Numbered from the stretch's first letter, positions 8,666 through 17,141 are shown. The stretch: 46,850 bases of DNA from Azoarcus indigens (GCF_004361735.1 NZ_SNVV01000032.1:1-46850), one strand, 5' to 3'. Notes: a model not told the origin generated them from the letters alone. Program-made: numbers and translations.

Positions 8666-9192
8666 AGCCCGTCCGCCAGCAGGATGCAGCGCGCCATGGC
8701 CTGCACCATGTAGCGCTTCACCGTGCGTTCGCAGATGGCGAGGCGGCGGGCGATCTCGGCGTAGCCCAGGCCTTCCAGCTGGGCCATCAGGAAGGCGGCG
8801 CGCACCTTGGCGTCCAGCCCGTCCAGCACCGCATCCAGCTGCTGCAGGGTTTCGAGGAGGATGGCCTGGCGCTCGGCCGAGGGCGCCTGCGCTTCCGGCA
8901 GCAGCGCCAGCGCTTCCAGGTAGGCGGTCTCCAGCGCGCGGCGGCGGTGCAGGTTCACCATCAGGCGCCTGGCGATCACGGTGAGGTAGGCGCGCGGTTC
9001 GCGCAGCTGCCAGCCGCCCTGCCGTTCGGCCAGATGTTCCGGCGCGCACAGCAGGCGGATGAAAGTGTCCTGCGCCAGGTCGGCGGCATCCCCTGGATTG
9101 CCCAGCGTGCGCTGCAGCCAGCCACGCAGCCAGCCGTGGTGGTGGAGGTAGAGCTGGGCGAGCGGGTCGGAGGCGGCGGCGTTCACGGACAA
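8662..9192 (-). CDS. ECF sigma factor, FecI-like (module B)
   Basis: A 176-residue iron-starvation ECF sigma factor. Region 2 carries LYLHHHGWLRGWLQRTLG and DAADLAQDTFIRLL; region 4 has LEGLGYAEIARRLAICERTVKRYM. Relative to its paralogs it has a few extra residues after region 2.1 (ERQGGWQLREPRAYL) and lacks the KLGC cysteine seen in modules A, D and E. A Fur-like box lies 72 bp upstream. It is translationally coupled to fecR by an ATGA overlap. Confidence 0.9.
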   Translation of the reverse strand: MSVNAAASDPLAQLYLHHHGWLRGWLQRTLGNPGDAADLAQDTFIRLLCAPEHLAERQGGWQLREPRAYLTVIARRLMVNLHRRRALETAYLEALALLPEAQAPSAERQAILLETLQQLDAVLDGLDAKVRAAFLMAQLEGLGYAEIARRLAICERTVKRYMVQAMARCILLADGL

Positions 9193-9263
9193 TCCTGGCG
9201 TTTGTGGCGCTGGCTGGCTCCGGAACGGGCTGGCTGGCTACGGGAAGGATGGGTGGTTCTTAG

Positions 9264-9282
9264 TGAGATTGGTTCTCATTAT
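9264..9282 (-). promoter_or_regulatory. Fur-box-like operator before module B sigma gene
   Basis: The plus strand reads TGAGATTGGTTCTCATTAT, an imperfect palindrome matching the Fur consensus, 72 bp before the sigma start codon. Confidence 0.7.
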
Positions 9283-9302
9283 TGTAATTCCGGCGACTAG
9301 CG

Positions 9303-10414
9303 TCAATCTTGCGCAGGCGGGAACCCTCGGGATGGAGCGCGCCCTTGAGGCTGGCACGCCGCAGAAGGAGGAAACGAGGATCGTCGCCGGGGCGTCGCGG
9401 GCCCCGGCTGTGCGGCCCGGCGGGGACGCCGCCCCTTGGGGGCCGCGTCAGGTTCAGAGGTCCAGTAGTCCTTGTCGAAGAGGTTGTCGATGTTCGCCCT
9501 GAGGATCAGCGTCTGCCCGCGGACGGTGGTCTTGTAGCGCGCGCCCATGCCGTACAGCGTGTAGGCCGGAATCGTCCGGCTGTTGTCGTTGGCGATGTAC
9601 TGGCGGCCGGTGGGGTTGGCACGGCCGGTCAGGGTGAGCTTGGCCACGAAGGGCAGGTCCCATTCGAAGCCCTGCACTGCGCTCAGCCGCGGGACGCCGG
9701 CGGCGGTCTTGCCGTCGTACTGGCCGTTCTGGGTCTTCAACATCTCGCTGTCGATGTAGGTGAGGCCGCCCGGCAGGCGCAGTTCGGGCTGGGCTTTGCC
9801 GAACAGGCTCAGTTCGAGCCCGCGATTACGCTGGCGGCCATCCATGCTGTAGTAGTTGGAGGCGTCGGTGAGGCCACTCGGGTGCTCGATCTCGAAGATC
9901 CCGGTGGTCAGCTCGAAACGGCCGAAGTCCAGCTTGGCGCCGAGTTCGACCTGTTTGGTTTTCGACGGCGCAAACACTTCTCCCGCATTGGCCGCGCTGC
10001 CGGGTGCGGTGGGGCCGGCCTCGAGCGATTCGATGTAGTTGCCATAGAGCGACAGCGTGGCGATGGCCAGCGACTGGTTGGTCGATTCGGCCGTCTTGGG
10101 CGGGTTTTTCGCGATGGGAACGTAGCTCGGGCGGGCGGTGCGCACCGGGGCGTACAGATTGGAGGTGACGGAATAGCCGGCAATGTTGGCGTTGAGCCGG
10201 CCGCTCTCGGTGGAACTCGTCGTCGCCTCGACGACCCTGTGCCCTGGTTGGGGTTCATCAGCCGGGTGGAGGCGTTGTTGACGACGACGTCGGCCACGGT
10301 GCGGGCCTGCTGGTTCTCGATCAGTTCGGCGGTGTAGCTGGTCATCGCGAACGGAGTGTCGAAGACATCCTGGTTGGCCAGCATGCCCACCCGGCCGCCG
10401 CGGGCGATCTGGCC
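9303..10414 (-). pseudogene. Decayed TonB-dependent siderophore receptor (module C)
   Basis: Only pieces of a receptor of the FcuA/ferrichrome-receptor type remain. A plug fragment (DTPFAMTSYTAELIENQQA) is joined at its 5' side directly to fecR sequence, so signal peptide and STN domain are gone. The plug breaks off after NPNQG near 10238 with a frame change. Barrel sequence resumes in the other frame (TSNLYAPVRTARPSYVPIAK). An apparent in-frame deletion lies near 10055, where SLAIA runs straight into TLSLYGNYIESLEAG. The barrel then reads well to NLFDKDYW, and the C-terminus goes out of frame near 9450; a recognisable PRFLLLRRASLK end lies in another frame. At least three deletions or frameshifts make a functional product impossible. 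It differs in subfamily from receptors B, D and E. Confidence 0.85.
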
Positions 10415-11037
10415 GCCGGCTTCGACCTCGACCGCACCTTCGAACACGGTGATCCGGCTGCTGTCTTCCCCGCTGCCGCGGCGCACCGAGAAGCGGGTGC
10501 CGAGGGTGCGGGCGAAGCCGTCGGCGGTGGCGACGATCAGCGGGCGCGCTTGCGGATCCGGCGCGCTCGTGGCGAGGATCTCGCCGGTGAGCAGGCGGAT
10601 CAGGCGCATTTGCGCGTCGAAGCGTACGACTACCTCGGTCGCGGTGTTGAGTAGCAGGCGGCTGCCATCGGCCAGCGTCAGCGGGCGCTGCTCGCCGGTG
10701 GCGCTCTGCCAGCGATTGCCATCCACTGAAACCTGCCGCCAGGCCAGCCAGCCGGCCGGCAGCGCAGGTATCCAGGCCAGCCGCAGCAGTTGCCGGCGGC
10801 GGGGGCTGGGTGTTCGAGGGCGCTGCGGGCGGGCCCGGCCAGCAGGTGCCGCAGTTCGCCCAGCAGGGCTTCGGCGCGCTGCCAGGCCAGGCCGTGGGCG
10901 GGGCTGCGGGCGCGCCAGGCTTCCGCCGCCTGCCACTCCGCCGGGCCGGCGGTGCCGGCGTGCAGGTGCGTCAACCAGTCGGCCGCCTCCTTGAGGATGG
11001 CCGGGTCTATGGTGGCGGAGCGCTTGCGGAACATCAT
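10415..11037 (-). pseudogene. Decayed FecR (module C), frameshifted and fused to receptor debris
   Basis: The first ~75 codons from the ATG at 11037 read as a FecR N-terminus (AILKEAADWLTHLHAG; SPAHGLAWQRAEALLG). The family sequence then continues in a different frame from about 10805, with RRRQLLRLAWIPALPAGWLAW (membrane segment), ATGEQRPLTLADGSRLLLNT and LGTRFSVRRGSGEDSS. After VFEGAVEVEAGG it runs into the plug domain of a receptor, so the C-terminal third of FecR is deleted. The ATGA overlap with the sigma gene is preserved. One frameshift plus one deletion explain the state. Confidence 0.85.
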
Positions 11038-11528
11038 TCCACGCTCAGGCAGGCGAGGAAGGCCTTGCTCATGTGGCGTTTGACGGTGGGCAGCGACACG
11101 CCGAGCCCGGTGGCGATGCCGGCGTAGGTGAGGCCGTCCCGCTGGAAGCGCAGGAAGATGCGCCGGGTGAGCGCCGGCAAGCCGTGAAGACAGCGGTCGA
11201 TGCGCAGCAGGGTGTCGACGATCAGCAACCGGCTTTCCGGCGAGGGGTATTCCGGCTCCGGCAGCAGGGCGAGGGCGTCGAGGTAGGCACGCTCCAGTTC
11301 CTGCCGGCGCCAGTGGTCAGCCATCAGGTTGCGGGCAATGCGCGTCAGGTAGGCGCGGGGCTCCTGGAAGGCGGGCATGTCCTCGCGGCTGAGCAGGCGC
11401 AGGAAGGTGCCGTGCGCCACGTCGGCGGCGTAGTGGGTGCGGCCCAGCTTGCGGCGCAGCCAGGCGTGCAGCCAGCGGTGGTGATCGGCGTAGAGCTCGG
11501 CGACGGGATGGGCTGGAGGGGCGGACAC
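11034..11528 (-). CDS. ECF sigma factor, FecI-like (module C, orphaned)
   Basis: A 164-residue ECF sigma factor with an intact frame. Region 2 has LYADHHRWLHAWLRRKLG and AADVAHGTFLRLL, where Gly replaces the Asp of the usual (H/Q)DTF. Region 4 is RDGLTYAGIATGLGVSLPTVKRHM. A Fur-like box lies 54 bp upstream. Both genes it should work with, fecR and receptor C, are broken, so it is either free of its anti-sigma or a gene on the way to decay. If active it could drive receptor promoters of the neighbouring modules. Confidence 0.88.
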   Translation of the reverse strand: MSAPPAHPVAELYADHHRWLHAWLRRKLGRTHYAADVAHGTFLRLLSREDMPAFQEPRAYLTRIARNLMADHWRRQELERAYLDALALLPEPEYPSPESRLLIVDTLLRIDRCLHGLPALTRRIFLRFQRDGLTYAGIATGLGVSLPTVKRHMSKAFLACLSVE

Positions 11529-11581
11529 GGGGGGGCTCGGTAAGGTTGAACCCTTGGCTGGCTATCCCGCTGTGCTGGCTT

Positions 11582-11602
11582 GATATCGAGAATAGTTCTT
11601 TT
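11582..11602 (-). promoter_or_regulatory. Fur-box-like operator before module C sigma gene
   Basis: GATATCGAGAATAGTTCTTT on the plus strand matches the Fur palindrome moderately well and lies 54 bp before the sigma start. Confidence 0.55.
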
Positions 11603-11696
11603 CTGTGATGCAGGCCGTGTCGTCAATTGCGGGAGGGGCGGGTCTGGCTGCTCTTCCCCGCAATCACGCGGCCCATACCTTGCTGGCCGCGGAAAT

Positions 11697-11726
11697 GAAA
11701 AGGTCCGGCGGGCTGCGCCGGACCTT
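11697..11726 (-). terminator. Rho-independent terminator after the DUF423 gene
   Basis: AAGGTCCGGCG and CGCCGGACCTT form a perfect stem around a GGCTG loop (11700-11726). On the minus strand the stem is followed by TTTTCATTT. It lies about 25 bp past the stop of the DUF423 gene. Confidence 0.8.
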
Positions 11727-11751
11727 CCTGTGTGCCGGGGAGCCGGCGGTT

Positions 11752-12150
11752 TCAGCGCGACGGCTTCTGCAGCCAGCCGGCCACCCCCAGCGCCAGCCAG
11801 CCGAGGATGAGGCAGCTGCCGCCCACCGGCACCACGTACACCAGCGGGCCGCTGTCGATGCCGGTAGCCAGGCGCAGGTAGATGCCGCCGGAGAAGCCGG
11901 CGATGCCGGCGACGAAGAGGGCGCCGGCGAGGTGCAGCAGGGCGTTGCCGCCCTGCCGCGCCCACAGCGCGACGCCCAGCAGCGCCAGGGTGTGCAGCAT
12001 GTGGTGCAGGGTGGCGGCGCGGGCGCGTTCCAGGGCGACGGCGAGCTGGTCGGCGGGAACGAGGTGGGGCAGGCCGTGGGAACTCCAGGCGGCGACGGCG
12101 ACGCCGATGGCGCCGAGCAGGCCGGCGAGCAGGGACCAGTAGCGGAACAT
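11752..12150 (-). CDS. DUF423 family small membrane protein (YgdD-like)
   Basis: A 132-residue protein with four predicted membrane helices. It shows the family features: an N-terminal helix with GAIGVAVAAWSSHGL, then a block (RARAATLHHMLHTLALL) resembling the family's conserved quasi-HxxHxxAL signature, and a C-terminal PVGGSCLILGWLAL. Members are inner-membrane proteins of unknown function, widespread in proteobacteria. It follows receptor D by 112 bp on the same strand and ends at a clear terminator, so it may be the last gene of the module D transcript, though a functional link to iron uptake is not implied. Confidence 0.85.
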   Translation of the reverse strand: MFRYWSLLAGLLGAIGVAVAAWSSHGLPHLVPADQLAVALERARAATLHHMLHTLALLGVALWARQGGNALLHLAGALFVAGIAGFSGGIYLRLATGIDSGPLVYVVPVGGSCLILGWLALGVAGWLQKPSR

Positions 12151-12262
12151 GGTTGAAGGCGCGCGGAAGGAGAAGGCGCGAGTCTGCCATGAAGCGGCGG
12201 CCGGGCGCTGCCGCGCTGGCCGCCGGGGCGGCGTGCCGGAAGGGGTGGGGCTCAGGCCGGCA

Positions 12263-14752
12263 TCAGAAGAAGCTGTACCGTGCCGTCAGCATGAAGCTGC
12301 GCGGGTCGCCGTAGGTGTCGGTGGAACCCCAGCGGGTGTCGTAGCCCACTGCCTTGTAGTACTTGCGGTCGAACAGGTTGTTCACGTTGAGCTGCAGGTC
12401 CAGCTGTTTGTCCACCCGGTAGCCCACCACCAGGTCGGCCAGCGTGTAGCCCTTCTGCTCGACGCGGAAGGCGGTGCCGTCGGGCAGGGTGCCGTCGTTG
12501 TAGATGCGGCTCTGCCGGTACAGGCTGCCGCCCACGCGCCAGGCCTGCAGCGCGCCGCCGAGGCGGTAGAGGGTGGAGAGCTTGAACACGCTGTGGGGGC
12601 TGTCGGTGGTGAAGTTCTTGCCCTCGTTGCTCTCGTCGGCGTCGCGCACGTATTTGGCGCTGACGTAGGTGTAGCCGGCGGCGATCTGCCAGTTGGGCGA
12701 GAGGGCGCCCTGGAGCTCCAGTTCCACGCCCTTGCTGCGTACCAGGCCGGCGGCTTCGTAGCAGGAGGTGCCGGGGTAGGTGGGGCAGGGGCCCTGGTCG
12801 GTGAGCAGCTTGGCGCGGTTGGTTTGCTCGATCTGGAACACCGCGGCGCTGGCATTGAGGCTGCCGCCGAAATACTCGCCCTTGATGCCCAGTTCGTAGT
12901 TCTCGCCCTGGATGGGTTCGAGGATCTTGCCGTCTATGTCCTTGTTGGTTTGCGGCTGGAAGATGTCGGTGTAGCTGGCGTACAGCGAGTGCTGGTGGTC
13001 GAGGTCGTAGACGATGCCGCCGTAGCGGGTGAGGTTGCGGGTGACGCTGTAATCGCCGCTGCCGTTGCGATTGTCGTAGTCGTACCAGTCCAGCCGGGCG
13101 CCGAGGATGAGTTTGAGCGGGTCGGCGAGGTTGAGCCGGGTGGTGAGGTAGAGGCCGTCCTGGGTGGTGACGTTGCGCGAGGTGGTGGTGGGCACGAAGT
13201 CGGGTTCGGCGACGCTGCCGTTGTCCCAGTTCCACAGGTCGATGCCGGCGCTGATGATGCCGCCGCCGCTGTAGTTCTGGGTGCGCATGTCCACCTGCCG
13301 GCGGCTGGTGCCGAAGGCGAGCTCGTGCTCGCGGCCGAAGAGCTGGAAGGGGCCGCTGGCGAATGCGTCGTAGGTGGCCTGGTCCTCGTCGTAGTCGCCG
13401 CGCCAGGCGCTGTGGCCGAGCACGTCGGTGGCGGCATTGCGGTAGATGTAGGTGCCGAGGAAGACCGCGTCCTGCCACGACTGGCTGGCCGCCAGGCGCA
13501 GCGTCCAGCCATTGTCCAGGCGATGCACCAGGTCGCCGAACAGGGTGCTCAGGTACTGGTTCTTGCGCTCCCAGTCGTTGCTCGGGTTGGTCGAGCGCGG
13601 CAGGTTCATGTGGCGGCCGTCGGCCGTCAGCGGCAGGCCGCCCCAGAAGTGGTTGGTGTAGTCGTCCTGGTAGGAGGCGCCGAGGGTGAGGGTGGTGCGT
13701 TCACCGAGGTCGGCCTCCAGCACGCCGTAGAACAGGCCGTGGCGGTACTTCTCGTCGTCGCGGAAGGTGCTCGCCTCCTGGAAGCTGCCGACCACCCGGC
13801 CGCGCAGGGTGCCGGCGGCGTTGAGCGGGCCGGAGGCGTCCACCTCGCCCTGGTAGTTGTCCCAGCTGCCGGCGCGGGCGGTGAAGCTGAGGCGGGTGTC
13901 GGCGGTGGGGCGCTTGCGCACCACGTTGACCGCCGCCGAGGGGTTGCCGCTGCCGGTGATCAGGCCGGTGGCGCCACGCACCACCTCCACCCGGTCGTAC
14001 ATCGCCATGTTGGGCACGGTGCCCACCACCCAGCCCTGGTAGCGCGAGGGCAGGCCGTCGTACATCACGTTGTCGATGTCGAAGCCGCGTGCGCTGAAGG
14101 AGGTGCGCCCCGGGCCGTCGGCGTTGCTGACGTTGAGGCCGGGGGTGTTGCGCAGCACGTCGCTGAGGGTGAGCGCGGCGGCGTCGTCCATGCGCTGGCG
14201 GGTGACCACGGTGACCGATTGCGGCGTCTCGCGCATGGAGAGCGCCAGCTTGGTGGCGGTGGCCATCTGCGGCGTGGTGTAGGAGGCGCTGTCCTCGGTG
14301 ACCGCCGGGTTGGTGGCGGTAGCGGCCACGGTGACCGTCGCCAGCGTGGTTTCGCCGGCGGCGCGCGGCGGCAGCTTGCGCAGGGTGTATTCGTTGCCGC
14401 CGCGGCGGATGGCCTCCAGCCCGGTGCCCGCGAGGGCGGAGGCGAGCGCGGCATCCACGGTATGGATGCCCTGCACGCCCGGGCTGTGCAGGTTGGCGGT
14501 AAGGCCGGCATCCACCGACAGCTGGATGCCGGCCTGGGCGGCCAGGCTCACCAGCGCACCGGCCAGCGGCCCGGCGGGCACGGCATAGCTGCGGCTGGTT
14601 TCGACGGCGGCGGATTGCGCCAGGCTGCCGCCGGCGCCGATCAGCAGCGGCAGGCCGAGCAGGGCAGCGCAGACGGCGCGGGCGATGAGCCTGGGCTTCA
14701 AGGTGGAGACGCGGTGGTGTCTGGGCGCGGACGGGGCGGTCGCAGCGTGCAT
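12263..14752 (-). CDS. TonB-dependent siderophore receptor with signalling (STN) domain (module D)
   Basis: An 829-residue outer-membrane receptor of the FpvA/FoxA-like class. It has a signal peptide (hydrophobic stretch ending near GGSLAQ), an STN domain (YAVPAGPLAGALVSLAAQAG), a plug (RETPQSVTVVTRQRMDD; YDRVEVVRGATGL; NPSAAVNVVRKRP) and a barrel ending NLFDRKYYKA and ARYSFF. It is very similar to receptor B over the C-terminal half, including a paired-cysteine loop (GPCPTYPGTSC here, SSCPSYPATAC in B), which suggests a duplication that later diverged at the N-terminus. The start at 14752 has GAAGG nearby; a GTG 45 bp downstream is a possible alternative. It is predicted to signal through FecR D. 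Confidence 0.93.
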   Translation of the reverse strand: MHAATAPSAPRHHRVSTLKPRLIARAVCAALLGLPLLIGAGGSLAQSAAVETSRSYAVPAGPLAGALVSLAAQAGIQLSVDAGLTANLHSPGVQGIHTVDAALASALAGTGLEAIRRGGNEYTLRKLPPRAAGETTLATVTVAATATNPAVTEDSASYTTPQMATATKLALSMRETPQSVTVVTRQRMDDAAALTLSDVLRNTPGLNVSNADGPGRTSFSARGFDIDNVMYDGLPSRYQGWVVGTVPNMAMYDRVEVVRGATGLITGSGNPSAAVNVVRKRPTADTRLSFTARAGSWDNYQGEVDASGPLNAAGTLRGRVVGSFQEASTFRDDEKYRHGLFYGVLEADLGERTTLTLGASYQDDYTNHFWGGLPLTADGRHMNLPRSTNPSNDWERKNQYLSTLFGDLVHRLDNGWTLRLAASQSWQDAVFLGTYIYRNAATDVLGHSAWRGDYDEDQATYDAFASGPFQLFGREHELAFGTSRRQVDMRTQNYSGGGIISAGIDLWNWDNGSVAEPDFVPTTTSRNVTTQDGLYLTTRLNLADPLKLILGARLDWYDYDNRNGSGDYSVTRNLTRYGGIVYDLDHQHSLYASYTDIFQPQTNKDIDGKILEPIQGENYELGIKGEYFGGSLNASAAVFQIEQTNRAKLLTDQGPCPTYPGTSCYEAAGLVRSKGVELELQGALSPNWQIAAGYTYVSAKYVRDADESNEGKNFTTDSPHSVFKLSTLYRLGGALQAWRVGGSLYRQSRIYNDGTLPDGTAFRVEQKGYTLADLVVGYRVDKQLDLQLNVNNLFDRKYYKAVGYDTRWGSTDTYGDPRSFMLTARYSFF

Positions 14753-14823
14753 GGCGGGCCTTCGGGTCGGTCGATTGGTTGAGGAGGTGGGCGGATGAAG
14801 CCGCTTTCATCCGGTAAGCCAAT

Positions 14824-14865
14824 CGAGACCAGGGAAAAGGGAACCTGCGGGGTGGAAAAATCTGG
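14824..14865 (-). promoter_or_regulatory. Candidate ECF-sigma promoter of receptor D
   Basis: The minus strand carries AGATTTTTCC and, about 28 bp later, CCCTGGTCTCG, 72 bp before the receptor start. Form and spacing resemble the blocks before receptors B and E. An inverted repeat (GGATGAA...TTCATCC) lies between this block and the gene. Confidence 0.35.
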
Positions 14866-14948
14866 TGGAGGCTGCGGCTTGCTGGCGCTGATCCAGTTCG
14901 ACAATGGCGGTGGACCGGGCGGCTCCGTCCCGCCCGCCCCGCGGTTTT

Positions 14949-15953
14949 TCAGCTCGGCACCACCCTGACCCACCACGACAGCGGCGCCTGGATGCGTACC
15001 GGCAGCGTGGCGGCCAGGGCGGCGAGGGTGCGGTCGGTGTCGGCGACTTCATAGACGCCCACCAGCCGCAGGTCGGCCACCTCCGGCGCGCAGTCCAGGT
15101 AGCCGCGGCGGTAGTTGGCGAGTTCGGCGATGAAGTCGCCCAGCCGCATGTTCTCCGCCAGCAGCAGGCCGTTGGACCAGGCCTGGCGGGCGGTGCTGGC
15201 CGGCGTCGCCGGGCCGCTGCCGGCAGCGTGGAGCGTGCGCTGCTCGCCGCTCTGCAGCACGGTGGCGGGGCCGCCGCCGGCGGGGGACATTTCCACCGCG
15301 CCCTGGAATACCGAGACCTGCGCAGCCTCGCCCACCATGCGCACGCTGAAGCGGGTGCCCAGCGCACGCAGGCGGCCGGCGGCGGTATCCACGACGAAGG
15401 GGCGGTCCACCCGGTCCGGCGGCGTCTTCGCGGTCTGCACCAGGATCTCGCCGCGATGCAGGCGCAGCGCCCGCAGCGTGGGCGTGTAGCGCACGTCCAG
15501 CGCGCTGGCGGTGTTGAGCCACACCTGGCCGCCGTCGGCCAGCTCGATCTGGCGGACCTCGCCGGTGGCGGTGCGGTAGTCGGCGTTCCACTCCTGCCAC
15601 GGCGCGCTGCGGCTGGCGCTCCAGCCGGCGATGCCGGCGCCGCACAGCAAGCCCAGCATCTTCAGGGCGCTGCGGCGGCGCGCCTGGCGTTCGGCGGCGC
15701 GGTCCAGCGTGCGGCGGGCGGCCGGCTTGTCGCGGATGGGCAGGCGTTCGAAGGCGCCGCTGATGGCTTCCACCCGCGCCCAGGCGGCCTGGTGGCGGCT
15801 GTCGGCATCGCGCCAGTGCTGCCAGTCGCGCCAGTCGGCGTCGGCGACGCCGGGCGAGCGCAGTACCGCGAACCATTCGGCGGCCTGCTGCAGCACCTGC
15901 AGCTCGATCTGTTTGTCCGCGCCGCTGGCGGGAGGGCGGGCGGTGGCGCTCAT
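14949..15953 (-). CDS. FecR-family anti-sigma / signal transducer (module D)
   Basis: A 334-residue FecR protein. The DUF4880-like N-terminal part contains LQQAAEWFAVLRSPG and DSRHQAAWARVEAISG. A membrane segment lies near residues 105-120 (MLGLLCGAGIAGWSA). The FecR domain has YRTATGEVRQIELADGGQVWLNT and ALGTRFSVRMVG, and the C-terminus ends WWVRVVPS. The ATG at 15953 overlaps the sigma stop (ATGA). It lies 196 bp upstream of receptor D on the same strand. Confidence 0.9.
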   Translation of the reverse strand: MSATARPPASGADKQIELQVLQQAAEWFAVLRSPGVADADWRDWQHWRDADSRHQAAWARVEAISGAFERLPIRDKPAARRTLDRAAERQARRRSALKMLGLLCGAGIAGWSASRSAPWQEWNADYRTATGEVRQIELADGGQVWLNTASALDVRYTPTLRALRLHRGEILVQTAKTPPDRVDRPFVVDTAAGRLRALGTRFSVRMVGEAAQVSVFQGAVEMSPAGGGPATVLQSGEQRTLHAAGSGPATPASTARQAWSNGLLLAENMRLGDFIAELANYRRGYLDCAPEVADLRLVGVYEVADTDRTLAALAATLPVRIQAPLSWWVRVVPS

Positions 15954-16453
15954 GGCCGGGCGATCTCCGCCTGCAGGCAGTGCAGCATGGCCTGCGCCAT
16001 GTACTTCTTCACCATGCGTTCGGAGACTTCCAGCTGCGCGGCGATCTCGCGGTAGCCGAGGCCGTCCAGCTGGGCGAGCAGGAAGGCGCGGCGGGCCTTG
16101 GGGTTGAGGCGGTGGAGCAGGGCATCCAGTTCGCACAGGGCTTCCAGCAGCAGCGCGCGTTCCTCCTCGGAGGGCGCCAGCGCTTCCGGCTGCAGGGCCA
16201 GGGTTTCCAGGTAGGCGCGCTCCACTTCCTGGCGCCGCCAGTGGTTGACGACCAGGCCGTTGGCGATGGTGACCAGGTAGGCGCGCGGCTCGCGCAAGGT
16301 CGGCCGTTCCAGCCGGGTGAGCACCTTGAGGAAGGTGTCGTGGGCGAAGTCCGCCGCCTGGTGCTTGCAACCCAGCTTGCGCCGCAGCCAGCCTTGCAGC
16401 CAGCCGTGGTGCTCACGGTAGAGATCGGCGACGGCGTTGGCGGGCTGGTCCAC
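15950..16453 (-). CDS. ECF sigma factor, FecI-like (module D)
   Basis: A 167-residue iron-starvation ECF sigma factor. Region 2 has LYREHHGWLQGWLRRKLG and AADFAHDTFLKVL; region 4 has LDGLGYREIAAQLEVSERMVKKYM. It is nearly identical to the sigma factors of modules A and E over region 2.1. A near-perfect Fur palindrome lies 67 bp upstream. Confidence 0.9.
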   Translation of the reverse strand: MDQPANAVADLYREHHGWLQGWLRRKLGCKHQAADFAHDTFLKVLTRLERPTLREPRAYLVTIANGLVVNHWRRQEVERAYLETLALQPEALAPSEEERALLLEALCELDALLHRLNPKARRAFLLAQLDGLGYREIAAQLEVSERMVKKYMAQAMLHCLQAEIARP

Positions 16454-16519
16454 GAGCGGCTCCGGGCAGAAGGGAAGCGGGCGACTCTGGCTGGGCCGGA
16501 GGGGTGGGCTGGCTGAGTC

Positions 16520-16540
16520 AAATAGGAATTGTTCTTATTT
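16520..16540 (-). promoter_or_regulatory. Fur-box-like operator before module D sigma gene
   Basis: AAATAGGAATTGTTCTTATT on the plus strand is the most symmetrical of the five sites: AAATA(G/A)GAA on both arms. It lies 67 bp before the sigma start. Confidence 0.75.
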
Positions 16541-16663
16541 TCACGGCAGGGGTTTTTCCCGTCAATGGGTAGCTTGGGGGGAAGGCCTGCTTGCAGCAGG
16601 CCGGGGGCCGGCGCAGTGTATGCGTCCCACCGGGATACCCCGGTTGTCAGCAGGGAGGCCGCG

Positions 16664-16879
16664 ATGAAATCCACCACCTTTCCGCCGCTCCATGTGGAGC
16701 CCTCGCTACGTAGCGCCATGGAAGGCGTGCTGGAGGAAGGAGAGAGCCTCTCCAACTTCGCCGGCAAGGCCTTGCGGGCACAGGTGGAGTTGCGCCGGCG
16801 CCTTGCCTTCCCGGTGAGCGCGATGCCGGCCGCGGAACGGGATGCGGTGGTGGCGCTGCGGGAGCCGGCGCAGTCTTGA
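16664..16879 (+). CDS. Small YlcI/YnfO-like (antitoxin-type) protein
   Basis: A 71-residue protein starting at an ATG after GGGAGG. Its N-terminus (TTFPPLHVEPSLRSAMEGVL) and the following EGESLSNFAGKALRAQVELR match the short ribbon-helix-helix-like proteins annotated as YlcI/YnfO, often found in prophages or as antitoxin-like genes. Family members commonly continue with a segment containing an RGLASRDEA-type motif; here the C-terminus diverges and is short. No toxin gene follows. It is a lone plus-strand gene among minus-strand fec genes, 210 bp from and divergent to the sigma gene of module D. Confidence 0.6.
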   Translation: MKSTTFPPLHVEPSLRSAMEGVLEEGESLSNFAGKALRAQVELRRRLAFPVSAMPAAERDAVVALREPAQS

Positions 16880-16946
16880 GCCGCGCCGGCCGCGGTGGAA
16901 CTCGGAGGGTGTAGCCCGGCCCCGGACTGCCGTTGCGCGGGGCGCC

Positions 16947-17027
16947 TCAGTCGCCGCTGCAGACGGCGGTGTGCAGCGCGCCCGGGTACTTCTTTTTGCC
17001 GAACAGCTTGAGCATGTTCTCCGGCAT
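16947..17027 (-). pseudogene. Unidentified C-terminal gene remnant
   Basis: A minus-strand frame ending at 16947 reads MPENMLKLFGKKKYPGALHT and then a short Cys-containing tail. Composition and codon use look protein-like, but upstream of 17027 the frame continues only briefly with poor sequence and no ribosome-binding site. I do not recognise the family. It probably marks the 3' end of a lost gene between modules D and E. Confidence 0.3.
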
Positions 17028-17093
17028 CACCGTGAGGAATACGCTCGCTGGATGTCGTATCCCGCGGCGCTGGTATTCAGCCGGCCGTGGCGG

Positions 17094-17122
17094 GCGGCCC
17101 GCGCTGGTCTGGCGCGGGCCGC
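17094..17122 (-). terminator. Stem-loop downstream of receptor E
   Basis: GCGGCCCGCGC and GCGCGGGCCGC form a perfect 11-bp stem with a 7-base loop, about 20 bp past the receptor E stop on the minus strand. There is no T-run, so termination efficiency is uncertain. Confidence 0.55.
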
Positions 17123-17141
17123 AGTCCGGAGGAATGGCCGC

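Noticed and set aside
12149-14782. A very long plus-strand open frame across receptor D
   Set aside because: It is antisense to a clear TonB receptor. Its protein is dominated by Gly, Ala, Val and Gln-His runs, typical of the complement of GC-rich coding sequence. Similar long antisense frames over receptors B and E were rejected for the same reason.
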